A DNA stretch of 64,000 bases from Micrococcaceae bacterium Sec5.1 (lineage in GTDB: Bacteria; Actinomycetota; Actinomycetes; Actinomycetales; Micrococcaceae), in assembly GCA_039636795.1 (NCBI GenBank), contig CP143430.1, positions 5,146,001-5,210,000 on the forward strand, read 5' to 3'. Each line of letters opens with the position of its first letter. The first letter of the stretch is position 1. The notes under the pieces were generated by a model. That model was not told the origin of the DNA. It did not search any database and saw nothing but the letters and a program-made list of their open reading frames with translations. This document shows positions 57,415 to 64,000 of the stretch, piece by piece. Position numbers and translations under genes: made by a program.

Positions 57415-58320
57415 TCAGTGCCCGAAACCCGCTGCGAACCGTGCGATGGCGTCCTCAGGAGTGGGCGGCGGACCAAAAACTTCAGCTTGCCGGCTGGTGT
57501 TGGCAACGTATCGGCCCGTCTCGAACCACGCCGACATGCTGGCCATATCGCTTACCAGCGGGGCAAAGCGCGAGGTGACTTTGCCCAAGCCCTTGAGCAC
57601 CGGCGTCGGAACGGCCATGATCTTGATGTCCTTGCCGTCCGCCTCGCCATGCTTGGACAGGAGACCCGCCGCTTCTGACATGCTGACGGGCCGGGTCCAG
57701 CCAATGTCGATGCGTTCGCCATTAGCTATCTCCGCATCCACGGCATCCGCCAGATAACCCGCGAGGTCGCTCGTGAGGACGAAGGTCAGCGGGGTGTCCT
57801 TCGAACCGATCCACATGACGCGACCCTTCGCCAGAGGATCGCCGCCCATCCCGGCGGTCTGGTCGAAGAACGCACCGGGACGAAGCGCAACGAAAGGGAC
57901 GCCCAGCTGTTCGAACGTATCCTCGGCCTGCTTCTTGTGCCAAAAGTGCGGAACTTGGGGCGTCAGATCACAGGTGAGGATGCTGATGAGAACGAACCTG
58001 GGAACGCCCGTTTGTTGGGCGGCGACAGCCAGGTTGCTGTACCCAAAGGTATCGATTGCATTGGCGTTCTTGTCGTTCCGCGTGTACCCGGCGGCCGTCG
58101 AAATGACGCCGGCTACGCCTGTCATCGCGTGGATCAGGGACGCCACATCGAGCATGTCGCCCCGCACAATTTCGACACCTCTGGCTTCAAGCTTGCCCGC
58201 GTTGGATTTTGCCCGGACCAGCGCACGGACGCTCTTGCCGCGCTTGAGAAGTGCATCAACCACCTGACTGCCAAGGTAGCCGGTGGCGCCGACCACGAGG
58301 ACAGGCTTTTCGTCAGCCAT
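57415..58320 (-). CDS. NmrA/NAD(P)-binding Rossmann-fold protein
   Basis: 301 aa from the ATG at 58320, which follows AAGGAGC; an upstream start at 58407 has no ribosome site. N-terminal PVLVVGATGYLGSQVVDALLKRGKSVRALVRAKSNAGKL gives the NmrA-type GxxGxxG plus R-x-x-x-S/N-x-x-K that prefers NADPH. The SDR Y-x-x-x-K catalytic pair is not evident, so it may be a regulator-like or reductase protein of the atypical SDR group (isoflavone-reductase-like). Same direction as the QOR gene, 155 bases downstream of its stop. Possibly co-regulated by the TetR gene at 59640, unproven. Confidence 0.85.
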   Translation of the reverse strand: MADEKPVLVVGATGYLGSQVVDALLKRGKSVRALVRAKSNAGKLEARGVEIVRGDMLDVASLIHAMTGVAGVISTAAGYTRNDKNANAIDTFGYSNLAVAAQQTGVPRFVLISILTCDLTPQVPHFWHKKQAEDTFEQLGVPFVALRPGAFFDQTAGMGGDPLAKGRVMWIGSKDTPLTFVLTSDLAGYLADAVDAEIANGERIDIGWTRPVSMSEAAGLLSKHGEADGKDIKIMAVPTPVLKGLGKVTSRFAPLVSDMASMSAWFETGRYVANTSRQAEVFGPPPTPEDAIARFAAGFGH

Positions 58321-58402
58321 GATTTGCTCCTTGGACTCGCCGGGTTCGCTCCCCGGAACAGTCGTAGCACGCGGGCCGCGTTGATTCCAGACTTCACGCA
58401 AA

Positions 58403-58434
58403 CGCACGACGGCGACCCACCGCCGTCGCGCGTT
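58403..58434. terminator. hairpin (dispersed family copy 4)
   Basis: Arms CGACGGC (58407-58413) and GCCGTCG (58422-58428) with loop GACCCACC. No T tract (CGTTGTG), so weaker. It lies between the QOR stop (58475) and the NmrA start (58320). Confidence 0.65.
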
Positions 58435-58474
58435 GTGACCGGCTCACGGTCAACGTTCGTTGCTGACGGGAAAG

Positions 58475-59545
58475 TCACATGGTGATGGCAATCTTTCCGC
58501 GGGTTTTACCGGCGTCGAAGTACCGCATGGCTTCGGGAACCTGTTGAAGGGGATAGCTTCGATCGATGGCCGGGACGATGGTTCCGGCCTGGAGGAGCTC
58601 GGCGAGGGACTCAAGGTCCTCCGAACGCTCCGTACCAACGACCATGGTGAGCTTTTGACTGATGAAGGGGGACAGTGCCAAGGCCCGGAACTGCCTGTCC
58701 ATGCCACCAGTTAGAGGTCCACCCTCCTCACCACCGGTAAGAACTGCCGTTCCGCTGTGGGTGAGCGCGCGGCGAAGGCGTTTCAGGCTGGGGTTTCCCG
58801 CGAGATCGATGATCACGTCATAACGCTTAGACCCGTCGGCGAAGTCCTGTTTGGCGTAATCGATCACGCGGTCGGCACCGAGAGACAGCACATGGTCCAT
58901 CTTGCCGTCACTGCAGACCCCGGTAACTTCAGCACCCGCGGCTTTGGCGAACTGCACGGCGTATCCGCCAACTCCGCCAGAGGCACCGGTGATCAGCACT
59001 TTGAGGCCCGTCGCGGTTTGCCCTGCTGGTGTCCCTATTTCCAGCCCACCTGCAATCCCACCTGCACGAAGCGCCTGGAGGGCGGTACAGGCTGAAACGG
59101 GAACCACTGCTGCTTGTTCGAAGCTGATGCCGGCAGGCTTGAGGGCGAGATGGTCTTCCCCGGCTACGGCGTACTGGGCAAAGGAACCCTTGCCCACGCC
59201 GAAGACGTGGTTGCCGACGGCGAAGCGGGTTACCTCCGGTCCCACGGCCTCGACCGTCCCGGCGAGATCGAGCCCAGGTACCGGATTCTTGGGTCCTCGG
59301 AACCCAAAGGCCAGACGCAGGGCGTAAGGCTTCCCAGTCATGATATGCCAGGTCCCGCGGTCCAGGCCCGCAGAATGGACACGCACCAGCACCTCATCGC
59401 CCGCTATCTCCGGCTTGGGGATCCGGGCCAAACGAAGGACGTCGGCCGAGCCGTAGGCATCCTGCACTACGGCCTGCATGGTGTCTTCCGAGGTGGGCGC
59501 TGCGTTGGATGCTGACGTTTCCTTGGCTTGCTGACCAGTGGTCAT
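58475..59545 (-). CDS. NAD(P)-dependent quinone oxidoreductase / zinc-free MDR
   Basis: 356 aa. Medium-chain dehydrogenase fold: N-terminal GroES-like domain (QDAYGSADVLRLARIPKPEIAGDEVLVRVHSAGLDRG) and Rossmann domain (LITGASGGVGGYAVQFAKAAGAEVTGVCSDGKMDHVLSLGADRVIDYA). It lacks the structural zinc Cys cluster, so it fits the quinone/enone oxidoreductase (QOR) type. It uses NADPH to reduce alpha,beta-unsaturated carbonyls or quinones in the cytoplasm. ATG at 59545 after GAAAGGAAC. Divergent from the TetR gene, with paired operators in between, so it is probably induced by an electrophile. Confidence 0.88.
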   Translation of the reverse strand: MTTGQQAKETSASNAAPTSEDTMQAVVQDAYGSADVLRLARIPKPEIAGDEVLVRVHSAGLDRGTWHIMTGKPYALRLAFGFRGPKNPVPGLDLAGTVEAVGPEVTRFAVGNHVFGVGKGSFAQYAVAGEDHLALKPAGISFEQAAVVPVSACTALQALRAGGIAGGLEIGTPAGQTATGLKVLITGASGGVGGYAVQFAKAAGAEVTGVCSDGKMDHVLSLGADRVIDYAKQDFADGSKRYDVIIDLAGNPSLKRLRRALTHSGTAVLTGGEEGGPLTGGMDRQFRALALSPFISQKLTMVVGTERSEDLESLAELLQAGTIVPAIDRSYPLQQVPEAMRYFDAGKTRGKIAITM

Positions 59546-59577
59546 GGCCGTTCCTTTCAGGGCTTCAGCTACTTTTC

Positions 59578-59612
59578 GTACGCTGTACTAATAACGCTAC
59601 CGTACAATGTAC
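59578..59612. promoter_or_regulatory. paired TetR operators
   Basis: GTAC-N3-GTAC at 59578-59588 and 59602-59612, 24 bases center to center, each followed by TA. They lie in the 94-base gap between the divergent QOR and TetR genes, covering their promoters. Confidence 0.7.
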
Positions 59613-59639
59613 TAAAACGGAACACCCAGAGGAGATCCA

Positions 59640-60317
59640 GTGTCCACCGCAAGCCCGGAGCGCCTTCCGCTCAGCCGCGAAAGGGTTCTCGCATGCGCCG
59701 TGGAACTCGCGGACGAGTCGGGGATATCGGCGCTGACCATCCGCTCACTCGCGCAAAGCATGGGCACCAAGCCGATGTCCCTGTACTACTACGTGGCCAA
59801 CAAGGACGAGATCCTGGACGGCATTGTGGACATGGTGTTCAGCGAAATTAAGTTGCCCTCCCCGTCCGGTAACTGGCGGGAGGAAATGCACGATCGGGCA
59901 CATGCGATGCGCGCGGCCCTTACCCGGCATCCGTGGGCAGTGGGGCTGCTGGAAAGCCGCTCCTCCCCTGGCCCCGCAACACTCCGACACCACGAGGCGA
60001 CGCTCGCCACCTTGCGGGAAGCGGGATTTTCAGTCCAGCTGACCGCCCACGCGTACGCAGCGCTGGACAGTTACATCTACGGTTTCGCCCTCCAGGAGGC
60101 AGCCTTGCCGTTTGAAGGCCGGGATACCGCAGCCGAAATCACCGCCCCCATCATGGAGCGATTCTCAACCGGGGAGTACCCGCGGATGGTGGAGATCGCC
60201 GTCGAGCATGTCCTCAAACCCGGCTACGACTTCGGCGACGAATTCGACTTTGGACTGAACCTGATTCTTGACGGCCTCGGCCGATTGATGGACGATGTCG
60301 GCGCAGCAGGCGAATGA
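59640..60317 (+). CDS. TetR-family regulator (TetR_C_1-type ligand domain)
   Basis: 225 aa from the GTG at 59640, following GAGGAGATC. w[47 protein letters not shown], with the recognition helix KPMSLYYYV and the conserved K. C-terminal helices extend to the end; the region [20 protein letters not shown] and [14 protein letters not shown] is typical of the TetR_C_1 domain. It likely represses the divergent QOR and its own gene through the operators between them. Effector unknown. Confidence 0.92.
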   Translation: MSTASPERLPLSRERVLACAVELADESGISALTIRSLAQSMGTKPMSLYYYVANKDEILDGIVDMVFSEIKLPSPSGNWREEMHDRAHAMRAALTRHPWAVGLLESRSSPGPATLRHHEATLATLREAGFSVQLTAHAYAALDSYIYGFALQEAALPFEGRDTAAEITAPIMERFSTGEYPRMVEIAVEHVLKPGYDFGDEFDFGLNLILDGLGRLMDDVGAAGE

Positions 60318-60401
60318 CCTCCCCAGCCGTTGAGGTGCGTAAGGCAAAAGGGTACGGTCAGGGCATACTCGAGACGCCGTCCGATTTAAGGATCTGATGC
60401 C

Positions 60402-62318
60402 ATGGCCAGAATTGAGGACTATGCAATCATCGGGGACTTGAACACGGCCGCCTTGGTGGCCCGCGATGGATCCATCGACTGGATGTGCCTGCCCCGTTTT
60501 GACTCCCCCGCCTGCTTCGCCGCCTTGTTGCATACCCCTGAAGCTGGTCGGTGGCTCCTCGCGCCGGCAGATGCAGGGGCCCGGAACAGTGGAAACTGCA
60601 CCCGGCGCCGCTACCGTCCGGACACCCTGATCCTGGAAACGGAATGGGAAGTGGACGGCGGCGCAGTCCGTGTCACCGACTTCATGCCCGTCCGGGATGA
60701 CGCTGTAGATCTCGTTCGGATCGTGGAGGGCCTGTCCGGCGAGGTGGCCATGCGCGGGGAATTGATTCTCCGTTTCGACTACGGTCGCGTGGTGCCGTGG
60801 GTACGTCGCAACAAGCACGGAATCAGCGCCGTGGCGGGGCCCGACTCCGCCTATCTCACCACGCCCGCTCCGCTCAAGGGCCAGGACAGGCGCACGATCA
60901 GTGAGTTCACAGTGCGGGCCGGGGAACGCATCCCGTTCGTGCTTCGCTGGGCACCAAGCCACGAGCCGGAGCCCCGGCGTATCGACGCCGCCAAAGCATT
61001 TCACGCCACGGAATCCTTCTGGCGCGAGTGGATTGACCGAAGCGAGATGGAGGGCAAGTACAAGGATCCGGTGGAGCGATCCCTCATCACCCTCAAGGCC
61101 CTGACATATGCCCCGACTGGAGGCATCGTTGCGGCTGCTACAACGTCCCTTCCCGAGCAACTGGGCGGTTCCCGTAATTGGGACTACCGCTATTGCTGGC
61201 TGCGGGATGCAACACTGACCCTGCAGTCGTTGCTTGCCGCCGGATACACGGAAGAAGCGGCAGCTTGGCGGGAATGGCTGCTCCGTGCCGTGGCGGGCGA
61301 TCCTTCGGAGCTGCAAATCGTTTATGGCTTGGACGGCGCCCGCAGATTGCCGGAGGCCGAGATTCCGTGGCTTTCGGGCTACGAAAATTCCATGCCGGTC
61401 CGCACCGGGAATGCCGCCGCCCCCCAGCTGCAATTAGACGTTTGGGGTGAGGTGTTGGACGGGCTCTCCCTGACCCGGGCGGCTTCCCCGCCGGGCACCG
61501 TTGACACGTCCTGGGACATCCAAGTGGCGTTGATGGAGTACCTGGAAGGGGCTTGGAACCAGCCGGACAACGGGCTGTGGGAGATGCGAGGCCCCCGCAG
61601 GCATTTCACGCATTCCAAAGTCATGGCATGGGTAGCTGCAGATCGCATGGTCAAGGCCGTAAGAACCTCGGGGTTGCCCGGTCCCGCGGACCGCTGGGCG
61701 GCGCTGCGCAGGCAAATCCACTCGGAGGTTATGACCCGCGGTTTCGATGAAGAGCTCAACAGCTTTGTGCAGTCCTACGGCAGCAAGGAATTGGACGCCA
61801 GCCTGCTCTTGATCCCCCGCGTTGGCTTCCTGGGGCACCGCCACCCACGCGTTGCGGGAACGGTGAAAGCCATACAGGAAGGCCTGACCGAGGACGGCCT
61901 GGTACTGCGCTACCGAACCGAGTCAGGCCACGACGGCCTGCCCGGCGAAGAGGGAGTCTTCCTTGCGTGCTCGTTCTGGCTGGTGGATGCGCTACTCGGC
62001 ATTGGCCATACCGGCCAGGCAACGGCGTTGTTCGAGCGGCTGCTTACGCTCCGCAACGATGTCGGGCTGCTCAGCGAGGAATGGGATCCCAGAACCCAGC
62101 GCCAACTCGGCAATACTCCCCAGGCGTTCAGCCACTTTCCCCTGATCCACTGCGCCCTGCAACTCCATCACGGCGAAGCCCACGGCAGTGACACGCCGTT
62201 GCGCAGCCCGAAACACCCGGAACAAGGTACCGACCAGCTCCCACAACAGGCCATCTCCGAAAGCGGCCCGGGCACCGATCATCCGGCGCCAAGAAAGCGC
62301 CCCGAACCCAGCCGCTAA
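60402..62318 (+). CDS. glycoside hydrolase family 15 protein (trehalase/glucoamylase-like)
   Basis: 638 aa. Strong GH15 pattern: IEDYAIIGDLNTAALVARDGSIDWMCLPRFDSPACFAALL (N-terminal beta-sandwich), then the (alpha/alpha)6-barrel with NWDYRYCWLRDATLTL (~259-274) and later LSEEWDP near residue 560 as the general base/acid region. Mycobacterial family members act as trehalases, others as glucoamylases; the present sequence does not decide. No signal peptide, so it is cytoplasmic. The C-terminal ~50 residues are a low-complexity polar tail. ATG at 60402; the ribosome site is weak. Confidence 0.92.
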   Translation: MARIEDYAIIGDLNTAALVARDGSIDWMCLPRFDSPACFAALLHTPEAGRWLLAPADAGARNSGNCTRRRYRPDTLILETEWEVDGGAVRVTDFMPVRDDAVDLVRIVEGLSGEVAMRGELILRFDYGRVVPWVRRNKHGISAVAGPDSAYLTTPAPLKGQDRRTISEFTVRAGERIPFVLRWAPSHEPEPRRIDAAKAFHATESFWREWIDRSEMEGKYKDPVERSLITLKALTYAPTGGIVAAATTSLPEQLGGSRNWDYRYCWLRDATLTLQSLLAAGYTEEAAAWREWLLRAVAGDPSELQIVYGLDGARRLPEAEIPWLSGYENSMPVRTGNAAAPQLQLDVWGEVLDGLSLTRAASPPGTVDTSWDIQVALMEYLEGAWNQPDNGLWEMRGPRRHFTHSKVMAWVAADRMVKAVRTSGLPGPADRWAALRRQIHSEVMTRGFDEELNSFVQSYGSKELDASLLLIPRVGFLGHRHPRVAGTVKAIQEGLTEDGLVLRYRTESGHDGLPGEEGVFLACSFWLVDALLGIGHTGQATALFERLLTLRNDVGLLSEEWDPRTQRQLGNTPQAFSHFPLIHCALQLHHGEAHGSDTPLRSPKHPEQGTDQLPQQAISESGPGTDHPAPRKRPEPSR

Positions 62319-62327
62319 AAAACGCAG

Positions 62328-62549
62328 TTACGATTCCGTCTTTTGATCGTCCGGATCCGCGGCTTCAGCCTTGTGCTTGGCTTCCTCCAAATGTTGATCC
62401 AGCTTGCGCTCGGCCTCCCGCCGACGCTGGCCGATAGTCCTCATCTGTTGTGTGGTCGGAGATCCAGCGTCGGTATCCTGCCACTGATCGCGTTCCTCTG
62501 ACCCTGCGCCCTCGGGCACGCCGGGGCTCTTCTTCTCTTCATCGCCCAT
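62328..62549 (-). CDS. small charged hypothetical protein
   Basis: 73 aa, rich in Glu, Lys and Arg: EEKKSPGVPEGAGSEERDQW, then RTIGQRRREAERKLDQHLEEAKHKAEAADPDD, a predicted coiled-coil helix. No recognised family; looks like small actinobacterial stress-type proteins. ATG at 62549; GGAAAT is not a good ribosome site. Convergent with the GH15 gene and close (10 bases). Confidence 0.6.
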   Translation of the reverse strand: MGDEEKKSPGVPEGAGSEERDQWQDTDAGSPTTQQMRTIGQRRREAERKLDQHLEEAKHKAEAADPDDQKTES

Positions 62550-62602
62550 AAGGAAATCGTCCCATCGCGTGGGCTTCTGCGGTAGGACCAGTGGCTGGAT
62601 AA

Positions 62603-62637
62603 ACGCCCGACGGCGACCTCCCGCCGTCGGGCGTTTT
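62603..62637. repeat. hairpin (dispersed family copy 5) in a divergent gap
   Basis: Arms ACGCCCGACGGC (62603-62614) and GCCGTCGGGCGT (62623-62634), loop GACCTCCC, followed by TTTT on the plus strand. It lies between two divergently transcribed genes (62549 start leftward; 62741 start rightward), so it does not obviously terminate any annotated gene. Confidence 0.75.
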
Positions 62638-62740
62638 CACCCCGAACCCTTGTCATCCAGAGCCCACGGCGTCTAGGCTCAAAGCGGAGAAATCGTACTT
62701 GTGCCCAAGGTATCCGGTCTCCACTTGTTACAGGATGATC

Positions 62741-63178
62741 ATGCCTGCGCAATCAGCCCACCCTCCTTTTCCCCTCTCCCCCTTGCCTTCCGAGCCCTTC
62801 TGCGACCAGTGCGGAACGGATGAGCACCTCCTCATCGAAACCATCGAACTCATCCAAACCGGCGGTAAAGCCCCCGGATCTACCGCAGGGTTGATCCACG
62901 TGGAGTATCGTTGCCAAGCTTGCGGATTCTCGCGGTCCCACGCAGCAGAAGTGGCCGACGTCGCCGATGTCCTGATCCGCTCGGATGAACCCCTGGGCGT
63001 TCTGCAATTCGGACGCCACCGTCTCCACTGTGGGGTGCCTATGCACACGGGCCCCGGGAAACTCCACCTGATTTCCTCAGGCGCCACAGGCCGGGCAGAT
63101 CCGGAGCTTGAGACCTACTTGAATACCCGGGTGCTGCATTGCGATGAGTGTGGGTTCCAGATGGAGATACCGGACTAG
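62741..63178 (+). CDS. zinc-ribbon hypothetical protein
   Basis: 145 aa from the ATG at 62741, following CAGGATGATC; an ATG at 62735 is just upstream. It contains two CxxC pairs (FCDQCGT near 23, CQACGF near 58), one HCG and a final CDECGF (~135), which suggests two zinc-ribbon sites. The centre is soluble with no clear domain. Function unknown, though related small Zn-ribbon proteins appear in actinobacteria. Stands alone before the MFS gene. Confidence 0.7.
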   Translation: MPAQSAHPPFPLSPLPSEPFCDQCGTDEHLLIETIELIQTGGKAPGSTAGLIHVEYRCQACGFSRSHAAEVADVADVLIRSDEPLGVLQFGRHRLHCGVPMHTGPGKLHLISSGATGRADPELETYLNTRVLHCDECGFQMEIPD

Positions 63179-63259
63179 CGCACATTTTCCTGGCTGCCGA
63201 AAAGAGTCCCTCCGAGACCGGGACTCCCTCAGGCCCGGCGCCTGTGATGGTCTGGAACC

Positions 63260-64000
63260 ATGACCACTGATACCCGGCGCGCACCATCAACCCGTCGCCT
63301 GCCGCTTGTTACCTATGTGCTGGCTGCGGGCGTGTTCCTCATGGGCACCACAGAATTCGTGGTGGCAGGGATCCTTCCAGAGATCGCCCAGGATCTGGGT
63401 ATCACGGTAGGAAATGCCGGGCTGATGATTACCGTCTTCGCGGTTGGCATGATCGTTGGAACGCCCACCATGTCGATCCTCACCCTCAAGATGCCGCGAC
63501 GCGTCACGCTCAGTCTCGCGTTAGTGGTTTTCGCCGTCGGGCACGTCATCGTCGCGCTCACCACCGACTTCGCAGTGATACTCGGTGCCCGGTTCCTGAC
63601 GGCTCTGGCCACTGGCGCGTTCTGGGCCGTCGCCGCCGTCGTGGGTGCTAAGGCGGCCGGTGCCGCTTCAGCCTCCCGCGCGTTGGGGGTGGTCCTGGGC
63701 GGCGGCATGCTCGCCAACGTGATCGGCGTTCCGTTGGGGGCGTTTGCCGGCCAGTCGATCGGTTGGCGGGGTCCTTTCTGGATCCTCACCGTCCTGGCAC
63801 TCATGGCGGCAATTGTTGTTTACCGTTTGGTCGGCGTCGAACCTTCCTCTGGCCCCATCCCCTCAGTCCGGGCCGAGATCGCGAGCATGCGTGACGCGCG
63901 GGTCTGGCTTGTGCTTGCAGGTTGCGCAATCGTGTGCGGATCCTCCCTTGCCGCTTACAGCTTCATCTCTCCGCTCCTGACACAGAACACCGGCATGGGG
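63260..64000 (+). CDS. MFS transporter, DHA1 type; C-terminus off the right edge
   Basis: I translated this by hand: 247 codons from ATG at 63260 to the end of the window. N-terminal GVFLMGTTEFVVAGILPEIAQDLGI followed by LMITVFAVGMIVGTPTMSILTLKMPRR is the usual motif of AraJ/CmlA-type proton-driven exporters (DHA1 family); the TEF and the acidic residue of helix 1 are present. Typically ~400 aa, so 12 helices are expected with roughly 6 to 7 seen here. Substrate unknown, probably drug or metabolite export. Confidence 0.88.
   Translation, partial: MTTDTRRAPSTRRLPLVTYVLAAGVFLMGTTEFVVAGILPEIAQDLGITVGNAGLMITVFAVGMIVGTPTMSILTLKMPRRVTLSLALVVFAVGHVIVALTTDFAVILGARFLTALATGAFWAVAAVVGAKAAGAASASRALGVVLGGGMLANVIGVPLGAFAGQSIGWRGPFWILTVLALMAAIVVYRLVGVEPSSGPIPSVRAEIASMRDARVWLVLAGCAIVCGSSLAAYSFISPLLTQNTGMG

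Noticed and set aside
1..64000. CRISPR array, rRNA, tRNA or intact insertion sequence
   Set aside because: I found no regularly spaced repeats, no rRNA or tRNA-like sequence, and no transposase motif, by reading alone; a covariance-model scan was not possible.

Overview
The window is high-GC chromosomal DNA from an actinobacterium, most likely Arthrobacter, Paenarthrobacter or a close Micrococcaceae relative. Evidence for this is the codon use, the many GTG/TTG starts, the actinobacterial families (DUF6458-like, DUF1206-like, WXG-type, GH15 trehalase-like), and a homoprotocatechuate 2,3-dioxygenase that closely resembles the manganese enzyme known from Arthrobacter globiformis. I saw no rRNA, tRNA, CRISPR array, intact insertion sequence or prophage. 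The first and last genes run off the window edges.

Layout. 0-5 kb: a truncated FAD monooxygenase, remnants of a SnoaL-like and a TetR gene, an SMP-30 lactonase, a TetR/FMN-reductase divergent pair sharing a palindromic operator, and a GerMN-type lipoprotein. 5-7 kb: an unrecognised two-gene module of a soluble 361-aa protein and a membrane protein. 7-16 kb: PEP-mutase-like enzyme, aminotransferase plus UspA, PAP2 phosphatase, a 2-oxoacid dehydrogenase E1alpha-E1beta-E2 operon behind a 42-bp palindrome, and a HisC/aromatic aminotransferase. 16-22 kb: small membrane protein, WXG-like protein plus lipase-like protein, purB, histidine phosphatase, GNAT and thioesterase.

22-31 kb: 5-oxoprolinase operon pxpABC with an MHS-family transporter and an SDR, a divergent LysR regulator, and an aspartate-type aminotransferase plus RraA-type lyase. 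The two leftward promoters carry the same bipartite motif at identical spacing (positions 27144 and 30789), so the LysR gene probably governs both operons. Together they could turn 5-oxoproline into glutamate and then into central metabolites.

31-38.4 kb: the homoprotocatechuate meta-cleavage cluster hpaG-gntR-hpaE-hpaD-hpaH-hpaI. HpaG is a fusion of one FAH domain to an RraA-fold domain instead of the usual two FAH domains. No hpaF isomerase is visible. A GntR-type palindrome lies in front of hpaG, and a 23-bp perfect inverted repeat lies between gntR and hpaE.

38.4-64 kb: accessory and stress functions (CsbD, YeaQ/GlsB, DUF1206, SDR, isochorismatase), MarR and TetR regulators each divergent from an oxidoreductase or glyoxalase-type gene with palindromic operators between them, an orphan GAF histidine kinase convergent with a Ser/Thr kinase, a DUF488 gene, a GH15 enzyme, zinc-ribbon protein and an MFS exporter. 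Several intergenic gaps in the right 12 kb hold near-identical hairpins (arms CGACGGC/GCCGTCG, loop GACCTCCC), mostly at gene ends.
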